Notes: generated by a model not told the origin, from the sequence alone. Shown: positions 8,019 through 18,006, counted from the stretch's first letter. The stretch is DNA of 64,000 bases from Luteibacter rhizovicinus DSM 16549 (GCF_001887595.1 NZ_CP017480.1:1364001-1428000); one strand, 5' to 3'. A program made the numbers and translations.

Positions 8019-10514
8019 TTGGGACGGCAGATCTTGCAGTACTCGCTTCGCGGGCGCCGGCGCGCACTCACCGGCGCTCTCGCGCTTGCGTGGGCGGTCC
8101 ATGTCGCCTGCGCCGCGGACGCTCCGGCCGAGGGTTCCGCGAACGTCGTCATCCCGTTCGACATTGCTCCGCAGCCCCTGGCGACCGCGCTGCTGGCCTG
8201 GGGCAAGCAGAGCAACGTCCAGGTACTGACGGCCTCGGGAACGATCGCCAACTGGCGGTCGTCCGGCGCCAGTGGCGTGCTCACGCCGAACGCGGCACTG
8301 GATGAACTGCTCGCCGGTACCGACCTCGAGAGCGAGGCGTACGACGCGCGCACCGTGGTCGTGCGCCAACGGCAGAAGACCGGTAACGCGACGCCGCTGC
8401 CGCTCGATCCCTCCGTCGCCTTCGATCCGGGCAGCGTCGTGCCGCTCGCCACCGTGGACGTCCAGGGCCTGGTCCAGGACAACGGCTTCAAGGCCGATAC
8501 CACGCGCACGGTGACGCGCACGGAAGCGCGCCTGGCTGACGTTCCGCAATCAGTCACCGTCGTCACCCGCGATGTGATCGAAGCACAGCAGGCCCTGGAT
8601 ATCGGCGACGTGGCGCGTTACGTCGCCGGCGTGCAGTACGTGGACGGCTACGGCGGCTCGCCGATCTTCCTGATTCGTGGCTTCGATGCCGGGCACGGCA
8701 TGACCGACGGCATGCCCAACGGTATCGCTCGCACGGAAGACCTCCCCCCTTTGATCGGCATCGAGCGGGTGGAAGTCCTCCGTGGCCCCGAGGCGATCCT
8801 CGGTGACGCGTCGCAGAACAATAATTTCGGCGGTTCGATCAACGTCGTGATGAAGCGGCCACAGGCCGAGACCGTACGCACGATCGACTACTCGGTCGGC
8901 AAGTACGACGGTGCACGGCTCGGTGTCGACCTGGCTGGCAGCGCCTCGAAAGACGGATCGCTCACCTACCGCGTCGTCGCCTCGGGCCAGCGTGGTGAAA
9001 AAACGCCGCAAGGTGACGGCGGCGGGCGCGGCGCCTATGTCGCCCCCTCGCTGGCCTGGCAGGGCGACCGCACGCGTGTGATGGGTGGCGTGGAATTCGT
9101 CGACAACCGCGTGCCCGGCCCGGAACACACGGTGCTGCTCGGTCCATCGCTGTCTGCGGCGTCGCCGACGCGCTCGGTGCCCGGCAGCCCGGGCGATATC
9201 TCCACCTACCGGACGGTGCGCGGCGTGTTCGAAGTCGATCACGATTTCGCCGACGACTGGGCATGGCACAGCCGCGGGCAGTATGTACGCCAGCACAGCA
9301 ACGGCAGCAGCTGGTCGTATCTTTCCTCGACGCCGTTCACCGCCTTCGGGAGCGGGGCGTCGGCCGTGGCGAGGACTTTTCGCTACTCCGGCACGTACTG
9401 GACCTGGCAGAACGACCTCACACGAACCTTCCGCACGGGTGACGTCACCCACACCGTGCTGATCGGCGTGGACCTCGCCCGTACCCACGCCGGCGACAGC
9501 GGTGGTGGCAGCATCACCGAGGGAACGTCGGTCGACGAGGCCGACCGCAGTGCCGTGATCGTCACCCGGCCGCTGGCTTACGACCTGCGCACCGGAAGCA
9601 CCGTGTCGGCGAAATACAACGCCCTGGTCACGCCGGTGAATACCACCGTGCAAACCCTGGGTGGTTCCTGGCAGACGAATTCAGGCGTCTACTTCCAGGA
9701 CCAGATCTCCCTGGGCGATCGCTGGAACATTCTCGCTGCCCTGCGCCGCACCCGCTACGAACTCGATACCCGGTGGTCCGACGGCTCACCGCGAAAGGTC
9801 CGCAAGGAGCGGTGGGTGCCCAAGCTCGGCGTGGTCTACAAGCTGACGCACGACGTATCGCTCTATGCGGACACGTCCACCGGCTTCCAGCCGGATCCGG
9901 CGCTCGGCAAGGATGGCCAGCCCTTGCCAGTCGCGACATCACGCCAGCTGGAAGTGGGCACGAAGGTCGATCTCTTCGATCAGCGGGCACGCCTGACCGT
10001 CGCGGCCTATCGCATCCGCGTCGATCACAGCGTGGACCTGGTGTCGCCGGAGCCGCCCTTCTTCGCCACGCCGGGCCCCGGACAGACCAATCGCGGCCTC
10101 GAGCTCGAGTTTACCGGGCGCATCGCGCCCGGTTTAGATCTGCTCGCCAGCCTGACCGAGTCACGCATTCGCAATCACGACGACACCCGCCCCACCGGCG
10201 CACCGAAACACCAGGCGGCGACGTGGGCCAGCTATCGCTTCGGCGATGGTTCGATGAAACCCTGGGGCGTCGCCGCCGGCATCGTCGCGCGCAGCCGCAG
10301 CGAGGGCCGCACGACGAACGATGGGCAGTATTTCGGCATCCCCGGGCAGGCGAGTGTCGAGACCAACGTATCGCGTTACGGCGAGAACTGGCGCGTCACC
10401 CTGGGCGTGAAGAATCTCTTCTCGCGCACGCTGTACGCCGTGAACTTCGACGAGACCTTCGTCCCCATACGGCAAGGTCGCGTGGTCCTGCTCACCGGCA
10501 CCTACGACTTCTAG
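8019..10514 (+). CDS. TonB-dependent siderophore receptor with N-terminal STN signalling domain
   Basis: Outer-membrane transducer of 831 residues. A signal peptide (ALTGALALAWAVHVACAA) is followed by an STN domain (about 45-110, FDIAPQPLATALLAWGKQSNVQVL), a plug with the siderophore-receptor signature LADVPQSVTVVTRDVI, and a 22-strand barrel ending in Phe (VLLTGTYDF). The STN domain and the preceding fecI/fecR genes mark it as a cell-surface signalling receptor for a ferric siderophore; which one is unknown. No ATG is available: TTG at 8019 or TTG at 8034, the latter with GGGACGG seven bases upstream. Its TAG stop shares a CTAG tetranucleotide with the stop of the convergent VirK-like gene. 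Confidence 0.93.
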   Translation: MGRQILQYSLRGRRRALTGALALAWAVHVACAADAPAEGSANVVIPFDIAPQPLATALLAWGKQSNVQVLTASGTIANWRSSGASGVLTPNAALDELLAGTDLESEAYDARTVVVRQRQKTGNATPLPLDPSVAFDPGSVVPLATVDVQGLVQDNGFKADTTRTVTRTEARLADVPQSVTVVTRDVIEAQQALDIGDVARYVAGVQYVDGYGGSPIFLIRGFDAGHGMTDGMPNGIARTEDLPPLIGIERVEVLRGPEAILGDASQNNNFGGSINVVMKRPQAETVRTIDYSVGKYDGARLGVDLAGSASKDGSLTYRVVASGQRGEKTPQGDGGGRGAYVAPSLAWQGDRTRVMGGVEFVDNRVPGPEHTVLLGPSLSAASPTRSVPGSPGDISTYRTVRGVFEVDHDFADDWAWHSRGQYVRQHSNGSSWSYLSSTPFTAFGSGASAVARTFRYSGTYWTWQNDLTRTFRTGDVTHTVLIGVDLARTHAGDSGGGSITEGTSVDEADRSAVIVTRPLAYDLRTGSTVSAKYNALVTPVNTTVQTLGGSWQTNSGVYFQDQISLGDRWNILAALRRTRYELDTRWSDGSPRKVRKERWVPKLGVVYKLTHDVSLYADTSTGFQPDPALGKDGQPLPVATSRQLEVGTKVDLFDQRARLTVAAYRIRVDHSVDLVSPEPPFFATPGPGQTNRGLELEFTGRIAPGLDLLASLTESRIRNHDDTRPTGAPKHQAATWASYRFGDGSMKPWGVAAGIVARSRSEGRTTNDGQYFGIPGQASVETNVSRYGENWRVTLGVKNLFSRTLYAVNFDETFVPIRQGRVVLLTGTYDF

Positions 10515-11440
10515 GCGGCCGCGCGCGCGAACGACTTCAACGTCACTTCGCAGGCCTCGCGGCGGAAGGCATCGCGCTCCGCACGTCCACTGGATAAGCC
10601 CAGGCAGGGAATCTCGTAGCAGCCGCCCTCTCCTGGCGTGCCACCGTGGCGCCGCCAGAACCGGTCGTACGACGCCGTGGTGACGCCGGCCCGACGGTCG
10701 AGCGGATGCGCGCTGCGCGATACACCGCGCACCCGGTCGATCCCGTAATAGGTCGCCAGCGCCCGCACCACGGCCAGCAGCAGGTCACGCGGGCGCAGCC
10801 CGGCCGTGGCACGCGTGAAGCGCGCGATGGCACCACGACCCAGGTACGCCCACGACCCGCGCATCGCACCGACGATGACGCCCTCCACGCCGCCGAACGT
10901 GATGGCGCAGGACGAGATCACTTCCTTGTCGGCATTGAGCAGGTACAGTCCCATCTCGCCGGTGGCTTCGCTCTCCGGCGCACGTGCATGGAGATACGCT
11001 ATCTCGCCACCACCGAGGGGAAGCGTGGCGAGACGGACGTCGTGACCCCGGAGCAGGCGATTGCGCAGGCGTTCGGGAAACTCGCGGGCGATGAAGCGAT
11101 AGTGCGACTCGACGACCCGCGCGCGCATGGGCAGGTCGAACTTGCGGGAGAGGTAATGGGTCTGCCAGCGCTCGTAGACCCGGGGATTCATCTCAGCCGC
11201 ATCGCGCATGGCTCGCGACGCGCCCACCAGGCCAAGCCAAGTGGCCTGGCGACGGAAGGCGACCAGGCTGCGTAGCAGGTAAGGCAGCCTTCGTTCCCGC
11301 ACCGCCCCCTGCCGTCGCAACGTCGCACGCCGGCGGGCATGATCGAGAAGAAGCGCCAGCGAACCTCGTGCCGGCCGGACGGGTGCCCAGCCAAGCTTGG
11401 CGTCGGGGACCGTGATGGGATCGGGGTAGTGCGGATGCAT
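10511..11440 (-). CDS. VirK/YbjX family protein (DUF535)
   Basis: 309-residue cytoplasmic protein of the VirK/YbjX (DUF535) family, linked in enterobacteria to virulence and envelope-stress resistance but of unknown biochemistry. Family-typical stretches are HYRFIAREF (about 112), RLATLPLGGGEIAYLHA, GEMGLYLLNADKEVISSCAITFG and the C-terminal YDRFWRRHGG. No signal peptide or membrane segment. Basic N-terminal third. ATG at 11440. Convergent and abutting with the TonB receptor: the two stop codons overlap in CTAG at 10511-10514. Confidence 0.85.
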   Translation of the reverse strand: MHPHYPDPITVPDAKLGWAPVRPARGSLALLLDHARRRATLRRQGAVRERRLPYLLRSLVAFRRQATWLGLVGASRAMRDAAEMNPRVYERWQTHYLSRKFDLPMRARVVESHYRFIAREFPERLRNRLLRGHDVRLATLPLGGGEIAYLHARAPESEATGEMGLYLLNADKEVISSCAITFGGVEGVIVGAMRGSWAYLGRGAIARFTRATAGLRPRDLLLAVVRALATYYGIDRVRGVSRSAHPLDRRAGVTTASYDRFWRRHGGTPGEGGCYEIPCLGLSSGRAERDAFRREACEVTLKSFARAAA

Positions 11441-11507
11441 ACCCTAAAGACGTTCGACGCCCGGGAAATTGAAATCGGCCGCTCCACATGTGGGAGGCGG
11501 CTCCAAG

Positions 11508-11576
11508 GTAGGAGCCGATTTATCGGCGATGGGTGCTCGCGACGCGGTTAGGCATCGCCGATAAATCGGCTCCTAC
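11508..11576. repeat. REPIN: inverted pair of REP units (copy 2), carries the SURF1 stop codon
   Basis: GTAGGAGCCGATTTATCGGC begins at 11508 and its inverse ends at 11576, with a spacer of about 23 bases. The element runs into the 3' end of the SURF1 gene, whose TAG stop (11573-11575) lies inside the terminal GTAGGAG. A further small inverted repeat GCCGCTCCACATGTGGGAGGC (core GCTCCACATGTGGG) sits just before it at about 11478. Confidence 0.88.
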
Positions 11577-12355
11577 CGTGGCGCGCCCGCCACCCGGGAC
11601 GTCTTCCAGACCACCCAGGCACCGACCAGGGTCAGCAAGGCCAGCGCATACCAGGTGAGGGCGTAGCTCAGGTGGTTGTCCGGAAACGCGATGACCGTCA
11701 GCCCACCCACCGGACCGTCGTTACCCTCACCACGTCCGGGCGACGAGGCCGCATCGGCGTCGACGAAGTAGGGAGCCACGTCGCCCAGACCCTTCGCCGC
11801 CGCGATCGCGGCCACATCGCGGGAGAACCAGCGGTCCCCGGCCGGGTCGTTCTTCTGCAGGAAGGCGCCCTTCGGCTCGCTGATCCGCAACAGCCCCGAC
11901 ACCGCCGCCGGCCCCGACGGGCCCGGCGTGCAGTCGGCCTTGCCGGCACACCACGTCGGCGACACGAAGCCGCGATTCACGATCACGACATCGCCCGAGG
12001 CCAGACGCAACGGCGTCAGCAACCAGGAGCCCATGCCGAGCTCGGTGCTCGCGCGAACGCGGACGCTCTTGTCCTGCAGGAAGCTACCGCTCAGTTTCAC
12101 GCGGCGGTATTCGTCGTTCGCTGCACTCACCTGCGGCCACTGGCCACGACCGGGTGCGTCCACGGGCGCGGCATGCACGCGAGCGTCCACGCGAGCGATC
12201 AGGTCGTGCTTCCACGCGCGCCGGTGGACCTGCCATGTACCGAGCGCAACGAAACCCGCAAAGACCACCGCGCCCAACACGGCGAGCAGGCCCAGAACGA
12301 AGACGCCGCGCGGTGAGCGCGGCGTCCTTGTCTCGTTTGGCACCTTCACGCTCAA
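11573..12355 (-). CDS. SURF1 family oxidase-assembly protein
   Basis: About 260 residues. One membrane segment near the N-terminus (FVLGLLAVLGAVVFAGFVALGTWQ, about 19-42) carries the SURF1 signature GTWQVHRRAWK, and a second ends the protein (ALTWYALALLTLVGAWVVW) after the motif FPDNHLSYALTWY. SURF1 proteins assist assembly or heme insertion in heme-copper oxidases. Last gene of the cyo operon: TTG start at 12355 overlaps the cyoD stop; GTG at 12349 is an alternative. It occupies the place where many operons carry cyoE (heme O synthase). The stop is inside a REP element. Confidence 0.88.
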   Translation of the reverse strand: MSVKVPNETRTPRSPRGVFVLGLLAVLGAVVFAGFVALGTWQVHRRAWKHDLIARVDARVHAAPVDAPGRGQWPQVSAANDEYRRVKLSGSFLQDKSVRVRASTELGMGSWLLTPLRLASGDVVIVNRGFVSPTWCAGKADCTPGPSGPAAVSGLLRISEPKGAFLQKNDPAGDRWFSRDVAAIAAAKGLGDVAPYFVDADAASSPGRGEGNDGPVGGLTVIAFPDNHLSYALTWYALALLTLVGAWVVWKTSRVAGAPR

Positions 12356-12759
12356 GGCAGGTTCTTGACCTGCTGCTCGGTCATGTCGTGGGACATGCCC
12401 GGCATCATGTTCGAATTGAGATGGAACATGACCCAGATCGAACCGGTGAGCGTGATCACCACCAGGATCAGCGTGAACATCAGCGCCAGCATGTTCCAGC
12501 CGCCCTGCGACTTCGTATCCATGTGCAGGAAGTAGATCATGTGCACGACGATCTGGATCGCCGCGAAGGTGAGGATCACGATCGCCAGCGTCTGTGGGTT
12601 CGGGATGACCTTGCCCATGACGAGCCAGAACGGGATCGCCGTCAGCACCACGGCGAGGAAGAACCCCATCATGTAGCCCTTCAGGGTGCTGTGGCTGACT
12701 TCTTCTTCACCATGACCGTGGTCGTCGTGGTGGTCGTGCGATTCGATGTGCGCGCTCAC
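12352..12759 (-). CDS. cyoD: Cytochrome bo3 quinol oxidase subunit IV
   Basis: 135-residue small membrane subunit. His-rich N-terminus ([14 protein letters not shown]) then three membrane segments: [43 protein letters not shown] and [21 protein letters not shown]. The motif VHMIYFLHM is typical of CyoD. The longer frame starting at 12840 would run into cyoC; GTG at 12759 overlaps the cyoC stop (GTGA) and gives the normal length, so that start is chosen. Assists assembly of the CuB site in the family. Confidence 0.92.
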   Translation of the reverse strand: MSAHIESHDHHDDHGHGEEEVSHSTLKGYMMGFFLAVVLTAIPFWLVMGKVIPNPQTLAIVILTFAAIQIVVHMIYFLHMDTKSQGGWNMLALMFTLILVVITLTGSIWVMFHLNSNMMPGMSHDMTEQQVKNLP

Positions 12760-13394
12760 GGCAGCACCCCCATCAGGTAAACAAAGGTGAACACGCCGAT
12801 CCAGACCACGTCGAGGAAGTGCCAGAACATGGACAGGCACATGATGCGACGCTTGTTGGCCGGGGTAAGGCCGAAGCGCCCCACCTGCACCAGCAAGGTG
12901 ATCAGCCAGATGATGCCGAAGGTCACGTGCAGGCCGTGGGTGCCGACCAGGGTGAAGAACGACGACAGGAAGGCGCTGCGCTGCGGGCCCGCGCCCTCAT
13001 GGATGAGGTTCGCGAACTCGTACAGCTCGATGCCGAGGAAGGTGGCGCCGAACAGGCCGGTGATGATCAGCCAGGCCATCATCGTGCCGCGGCGGTTCTT
13101 CTGCATCTCCAGCACGGCGAAGCCGTAGGTGATGGAAGACAGCAGCAGCATCGTGGTGTTGATGGCCACCAGCGGCAGCTCGAACAGGTCGGCGCCCGAA
13201 GGGCCGCCCGCGTAGCTGCGGCCGAGGACGCCATAGGTGGCGAACAGGCAGGCGAAGATGAGGCAATCGCTCATCAGGTAGATCCAGAACCCGAGCAACG
13301 TGCCGTTTTCCGGGTGGTGGTCTTCCTTCATCCAGAACTGAAGGTCCTGCTGGTCCGCGACAGCGGCGGTAGAGGTGGCTTGGATATCAGACAT
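12756..13394 (-). CDS. cyoC: Cytochrome bo3 quinol oxidase subunit III
   Basis: 212-residue polytopic subunit with five hydrophobic segments. The sequence is characteristic of Cyo[22 protein letters not shown], the segment [24 protein letters not shown] and the C-terminal [25 protein letters not shown] at 13394 overlaps the cyoB stop by eight bases; a TTG nine bases upstream gives a longer frame and is less likely. Part of the proton-pumping terminal oxidase that takes electrons from ubiquinol. Confidence 0.95.
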   Translation of the reverse strand: MSDIQATSTAAVADQQDLQFWMKEDHHPENGTLLGFWIYLMSDCLIFACLFATYGVLGRSYAGGPSGADLFELPLVAINTTMLLLSSITYGFAVLEMQKNRRGTMMAWLIITGLFGATFLGIELYEFANLIHEGAGPQRSAFLSSFFTLVGTHGLHVTFGIIWLITLLVQVGRFGLTPANKRRIMCLSMFWHFLDVVWIGVFTFVYLMGVLP

Positions 13395-15387
13395 GGGCGG
13401 CAAGCTCTTCCGTGCGGGCGGATTCGGTCCGGGCCACGACGTCGGCGGGGATGTAGTAGTCGCGCTTGTAGTTGAAGGTGTGGCCGATCGCGGTCACCAG
13501 CAGGCCGAGGAAGGCGAGACCGGCAATGATGAACATGTGCCAGATCATCGCGAAGCCGATGACGAAGGCGAACCCGGCGATGTACACGCCAGCCGCGGTG
13601 TTCTTCGGCATATGGATCGGCAGGTAGCCTTCCGTGCGGCGCGCGGCGTTGCGCTCCTTCATCTGCCACCAGGCATCCGCTTCATGGATAACCGGGGTGA
13701 AGGCGAAGTTGTACGACGGCGGCGGCGACGAAGTCGACCACTCGAGCGTGCGGCCGTGCCACGGATCGCCCGTCACGTCGCGCAGCGCTTCGCGGCGCTT
13801 GATGCTGACGAAGATCTGGATGAGGAACGCAGCGATACCACCGGCGATGAGCACCGCACCGAACGCGGCGATGATGAACCAGATCTGCAACGACGGGTCT
13901 TCGAAGTGGTTCATGCGGCGGGTGACGCCCATGAAGCCCAGCACGTAGAGCGGCATGAAGGCGAAGTAGAAGCCGGTCAGCCAGAGCCAGAACGACCACT
14001 TGCCCCAGTACGAATCCAGCTTGAAGCCGAAGGCCTTCGGGAACCAGTAGTTGATGCCGGCGAAGACGCCGAAGATCACGCCACCGATGATGACGTTATG
14101 GAAATGCGCGATCAGGAACAGGCTGTTGTGCAGCAGGAAGTCGGCCGGGGGCACGGCCAGCATGACGCCGGTCATGCCGCCGATCACGAAGGTGACCATG
14201 AAGCCCATCGTCCATAGCATCGGCACTTCGAACTGGATGCGGCCACGGTACATCGTGAACAGCCAGTTGAAGATCTTCGCGCCCGTGGGGATCGAGATGA
14301 TCATCGTGGTGATGCCGAAGAACGAGTTGACGCTCGCGCCGGAACCCATGGTGAAGAAGTGATGCAGCCAGACCAGGTACGAGAGCACCGTGATCACGAC
14401 GGTCGCGTAGACCATGGACGCGTAACCGAACAGGCGCTTGCGGCTGAAGGTGGCGACGACTTCGGAGAACACGCCGAACAGCGGCAGCACGAGGATGTAG
14501 ACCTCGGGATGGCCCCAGATCCAGATCAGGTTCACGTACATCATGGCGTTGCCGCCGAAGTCGTTCGTGAAGAAGTTGGTACCGATGTAGCGATCGAGCG
14601 AGAGCAGTACCAGCACGGCCGTCAGCACCGGGAAGGCGGCGACGATCAGCACGTTGGTGCACAGCGAGGTCCAGGTGAAGACGGGCATCTTCATCATGGT
14701 CATGCCGGGCGCACGCATCTTGATGATGGTGGCGAGCAGGTTGATGCCGGAGAGGGTCGTTCCCACGCCGGCCACCTGTAGTGACCATATGTAGTAGTCG
14801 ACCCCGACATCGGGACTGGCCGCCAACCCGGAAAGCGGCGGATACGCCAGCCAGCCCGTACGGGCGAACTCACCGACGAACAGCGAGGCCATCACCAGCA
14901 TGCCGCCAGCGACGGTCATCCAGAAGCTGAAGTTGTTGAGGAACGGGAACGCCACGTCGCGCGCGCCGATCTGCAATGGCACGACGAAGTTCATCAGGCC
15001 GGTGACGAAAGGCATCGCCACGAAGAAGATCATGATCACGCCGTGGGCGGTGAAGACCTGGTCGTAGTGATGCGGTGGCAGGAAGCCGGGGTTGCCGTTG
15101 AAGGCCATGGCCTGCTGGGCACGCATCATGATGGCGTCGGAGAAACCACGCAGCAGCATCACGATACCGAGCACCATGTACATGATGCCGATCTTCTTGT
15201 GATCGATGCTGGTGAACCACTCGCTCCAGAGGTAACCCCAGAGTTTGTACTTGGTCAGCACGGCCAGCAGCGCGATGCCGCCGAGGGCGACAGCCGCGAA
15301 CGTGCCGATCAGGATCGGCTCGTGGTAGGGAATCGCCTCGATAGTGAGGCGTCCAAAGATCAGTTTGACTAGATCGGGTGTGTTCAT
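13387..15387 (-). CDS. cyoB: Cytochrome bo3 quinol oxidase subunit I
   Basis: 666-residue catalytic subunit with about 15 membrane segments, the usual length for CyoB. Heme and CuB ligands are visible: His in [12 protein letters not shown] (low-spin heme), [13 protein letters not shown] (CuB His with cross-linked Tyr), the HH pair in [12 protein letters not shown], and [13 protein letters not shown] (His for CuB/high-spin heme and low-spin heme). Reduces oxygen to water with proton pumping. Located 40 bases after cyoA and overlapping cyoC. Confidence 0.98.
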   Translation of the reverse strand: MNTPDLVKLIFGRLTIEAIPYHEPILIGTFAAVALGGIALLAVLTKYKLWGYLWSEWFTSIDHKKIGIMYMVLGIVMLLRGFSDAIMMRAQQAMAFNGNPGFLPPHHYDQVFTAHGVIMIFFVAMPFVTGLMNFVVPLQIGARDVAFPFLNNFSFWMTVAGGMLVMASLFVGEFARTGWLAYPPLSGLAASPDVGVDYYIWSLQVAGVGTTLSGINLLATIIKMRAPGMTMMKMPVFTWTSLCTNVLIVAAFPVLTAVLVLLSLDRYIGTNFFTNDFGGNAMMYVNLIWIWGHPEVYILVLPLFGVFSEVVATFSRKRLFGYASMVYATVVITVLSYLVWLHHFFTMGSGASVNSFFGITTMIISIPTGAKIFNWLFTMYRGRIQFEVPMLWTMGFMVTFVIGGMTGVMLAVPPADFLLHNSLFLIAHFHNVIIGGVIFGVFAGINYWFPKAFGFKLDSYWGKWSFWLWLTGFYFAFMPLYVLGFMGVTRRMNHFEDPSLQIWFIIAAFGAVLIAGGIAAFLIQIFVSIKRREALRDVTGDPWHGRTLEWSTSSPPPSYNFAFTPVIHEADAWWQMKERNAARRTEGYLPIHMPKNTAAGVYIAGFAFVIGFAMIWHMFIIAGLAFLGLLVTAIGHTFNYKRDYYIPADVVARTESARTEELAAHV

Positions 15388-15427
15388 TACCGGACTCGGC
15401 GAGGCTTGAATCGGAAAAGGCGGCCGC

Positions 15428-16501
15428 TCAGAGCGGACGTCCGGCAGGTGTCATCGCTGCGCCGGTGGCGCCGCGGGCAGCGCAAAGCGCACCCACGTAG
15501 CGCTTGCCGTCGTCGGCGACACCCAGGCGCGAGCGGGTGGCGGCATCGAGCGAAGTGACGTTGTAGGTGCCCACCACGCCCTGACCGCCCTGCTGGTCGA
15601 TCGCCATCATGTCGCTCTGGCACATGCGGTTCGATTCGACGCACCGGTTGAGAATGGCGTTGTACAGGCCAGGCGCCACGGTCTTGTAGTAGTGCACCGG
15701 TTCGCGCTCGCTGGGCTGCTCGAGCTTGAGGTAGTCCTCACGGCTCAGGGTGTTGCCATCGGCGCGGGCCTTGGCCACCCAGGCGTCGAAGTCACCATCG
15801 GACAGGCTATGGAGGCGGAAACGCATGTCCGAGAATCCGGCGCCGCTGTAGTTGGCGGAAATTCCTTCGAAGTCACCGGTCTTGTTCATCACCGCGTGGA
15901 GCTTGGTCTCCATGCCCGGCATGGCATAGATCATGCCCGCCATGGCGGGAACGAAGAACGCGTTCATGACGTTGGAGGCGGTGATGTGGAACTCGATCGG
16001 GCGGTCGACCGGCGCGGCCATTTCATTGACCGTGGCGATGCCCTGCTCCGGATAGAGGAACAGCCACTTCCAGTCCAGCGCCACGACTTCGACCACGAGG
16101 GGCTTGACGCCCTCGGCGACCGGGCGGGAGGCGCCGATCTGGTCCAGCGGGCGATACGGATCCAGCTTGTGGGTGCTGGTCCAGGTGATGGCGCCCAACG
16201 CGATGATGATCAGCAGCGGGGCCGACCAGATCAGCAGCTCCAGGACGGTGGAGTGGTTCCAGTCCGGGGCGTAGTCGTCGTGGTTCTTGTTCTTTTCCCG
16301 GTACTTCCAGGCGAACAGGAAGGTCATCGCGATCACCGGGATGATGATGATCAACATCAGCACCACGGAAATAATGATGAGATCACGCTGCTGGCGGGCA
16401 ATGTCGCCGGAGGGCGAGAACAGCACGGCATCGCAGCCCGACAAGAGCAGGATCAGGGCGGGGATAAGCAATCCGCGCAACATCTTCATGGACATTCGCA
16501 T
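15428..16501 (-). CDS. cyoA: Cytochrome bo3 quinol oxidase subunit II (lipoprotein)
   Basis: 357 residues from ATG 16501. Signal peptide with lipobox LLLSGC (Cys23), two membrane segments (about 45-70 and 90-112), then a cupredoxin-fold periplasmic domain ([24 protein letters not shown], about 130) that lacks the CuA ligands, as expected for a quinol rather than cytochrome c oxidase. The C-terminus is extended with several Cys ([12 protein letters not shown] and ALCAARG). An in-frame extension to 16627 would cross the palindrome and promoter region and has no lipoprotein signal at its start; other ATGs at 16495 and 16489 are possible. Confidence 0.95.
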   Translation of the reverse strand: MRMSMKMLRGLLIPALILLLSGCDAVLFSPSGDIARQQRDLIIISVVLMLIIIIPVIAMTFLFAWKYREKNKNHDDYAPDWNHSTVLELLIWSAPLLIIIALGAITWTSTHKLDPYRPLDQIGASRPVAEGVKPLVVEVVALDWKWLFLYPEQGIATVNEMAAPVDRPIEFHITASNVMNAFFVPAMAGMIYAMPGMETKLHAVMNKTGDFEGISANYSGAGFSDMRFRLHSLSDGDFDAWVAKARADGNTLSREDYLKLEQPSEREPVHYYKTVAPGLYNAILNRCVESNRMCQSDMMAIDQQGGQGVVGTYNVTSLDAATRSRLGVADDGKRYVGALCAARGATGAAMTPAGRPL

Positions 16502-16548
16502 GATGGAGGCAACCGTGGGGACACGAAAAAGTACGCCTATCCGGCTTT

Positions 16549-16581
16549 TAAGGCCATAGGACACATTGTCCCATGGCCTTA
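16549..16581. promoter_or_regulatory. 33-bp near-perfect palindrome between cyoA and the MFS gene
   Basis: Arms TAAGGCCATAGGACA and TGTCCCATGGCCTTA are separated by CAT, with a single mismatched pair (58/72 within 16500s). It lies 47 bases upstream of the cyoA start and 61 bases upstream of the divergent transporter start, so a dimeric regulator bound here could control both. Not part of the REP family. Regulator unknown. Confidence 0.6.
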
Positions 16582-16642
16582 CAAGCCGAGTGCTGCGATT
16601 TTTGGCTATCCTGTCATCCATCTCCAAGACCGGCCGAATACG

Positions 16643-17995
16643 ATGTCGAGCATTTCACACGCCCATCACAATGCCGCGGAAGGCGCCGAACAGGATGTCC
16701 GCCGCCAGCACGAAACCAGCCACGCCCCCGTCGCCCCCGGCGAAATCGCGGTGGGCGTCGTCATTGGCCGTGCCTCGGAATACTTCGACTTCTTCACGTA
16801 CGGCATCGCGTCCGTCCTCGTCTTTCCGTCGGTGTTCTTTCCGTTTTTGAGCCAGCTGGACGGCATCCTCGCCGCCTTCGCCATCTTCTCGCTCGCGTTC
16901 ATCGCCCGCCCGCTCGGCACCACGCTGTTCATGGCCATCCAGCGCAACTGGAGCCGGAGCACCAAGCTGACCGCGGCCCTGTTCCTGCTGGGCACGTCCA
17001 CGGTCTGTATTGCGTTCCTGCCGGCGAACACGTCGCACGGCTACGCGGTCATTGTGATTCTCTCGGTGCTGCGCTTCTTGCAGGGCATTGCGCTCGGCGG
17101 CTCCTGGGACGGCCTGCCGTCCCTGCTTTCGCTGAACGCCCCGAAGGACCGCCGGGGCTGGTACGCCATGCTCGGCCAGCTGGGCGCGCCGATCGGCTTC
17201 CTGATCGCCGCCTCCCTGTTCCTGTTCCTGCATACCCAGCTGTCGACGGAAGATTTCTTCAGCTGGGGCTGGCGCTATCCCTTCTTCGTCGCCTTCGCCA
17301 TCAACGTGGTGGCCCTTTTCGCCCGCCTGCGCCTGGTCGTGACCGAGGAATACACCCAGCTGCTGGAAGAGCGCGAGCTCGAGCCCATCGGCATCATCGA
17401 AATGGTGACGGCCCAGGGTTACAACCTGTTTATCGGCGCCTTTGCGGCCCTGGCCAGCTATGCCCTGTTCCACCTGGTCACGATCTTCCCGCTGTCATGG
17501 ATCGCCCTGAACCGCTCGCAGGACATCAACGATGTCCTGGTAGTGCAGCTGATCGGCGCCTTCCTGGCGATTCTGGGCACCATGGCGTCGGGCGTCATCG
17601 CCGACAAGTTCGGTCGCCGCAACACCCTGGGCAGCATGGCCGTGCTGATTGCCCTGTTCGCCATCGCCTCGCCCTGGCTGCTCGGTGGCGCCAAGGTGGC
17701 ACAGGACGCCTTCCTGCTGATCGGCTTCGCCCTGCTCGGCCTGTCTTACGGCCAGGCGGCGGGTACGGTCACGGCGAATTTCGCCAAGCGCTACCGCTAC
17801 ACCGGTGCCGCCCTGACCTCCGACTTCGCCTGGCTGTTCGGCGCGGCCTTCGCCCCGCTGGTGGCCCTGGGCCTGTCGACCCGCTTCGGTCTGGGCGCGG
17901 TGAGCGTTTACCTGCTCTCGGGCGCGGCCTGCACCCTGCTGGCCCTGCGTATCAACAAGGCGCTGGAGACGGACCGGTCCAAGCCGGCCGTCTGA
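16643..17995 (+). CDS. MFS transporter, metabolite:H+ symporter (MHS) type
   Basis: 450-residue major facilitator with 12 membrane segments. The N-terminal motif ASEYFDFFTYGIASVLVFPSVFFP is typical of the MHS (citrate/shikimate/proline-betaine) family; GIALGGSWDGLPSLL and IADKFGRRNTLG are the conserved loop motifs. A much longer open frame exists upstream (from 15692) but it runs antisense through cyoA; ATG at 16643 gives the normal family start. Divergent from cyoABCD with a shared palindromic control region, so its substrate may be linked to respiration, but this is inference. Confidence 0.9.
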   Translation: MSSISHAHHNAAEGAEQDVRRQHETSHAPVAPGEIAVGVVIGRASEYFDFFTYGIASVLVFPSVFFPFLSQLDGILAAFAIFSLAFIARPLGTTLFMAIQRNWSRSTKLTAALFLLGTSTVCIAFLPANTSHGYAVIVILSVLRFLQGIALGGSWDGLPSLLSLNAPKDRRGWYAMLGQLGAPIGFLIAASLFLFLHTQLSTEDFFSWGWRYPFFVAFAINVVALFARLRLVVTEEYTQLLEERELEPIGIIEMVTAQGYNLFIGAFAALASYALFHLVTIFPLSWIALNRSQDINDVLVVQLIGAFLAILGTMASGVIADKFGRRNTLGSMAVLIALFAIASPWLLGGAKVAQDAFLLIGFALLGLSYGQAAGTVTANFAKRYRYTGAALTSDFAWLFGAAFAPLVALGLSTRFGLGAVSVYLLSGAACTLLALRINKALETDRSKPAV

Positions 17996-18006
17996 TCGGC
18001 GCGAGA

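Noticed and set aside
15692..16642. N-terminal extension of the MFS frame through cyoA
   Set aside because: It is antisense to a complete CyoA and lacks membrane segments; the family start is at 16643.
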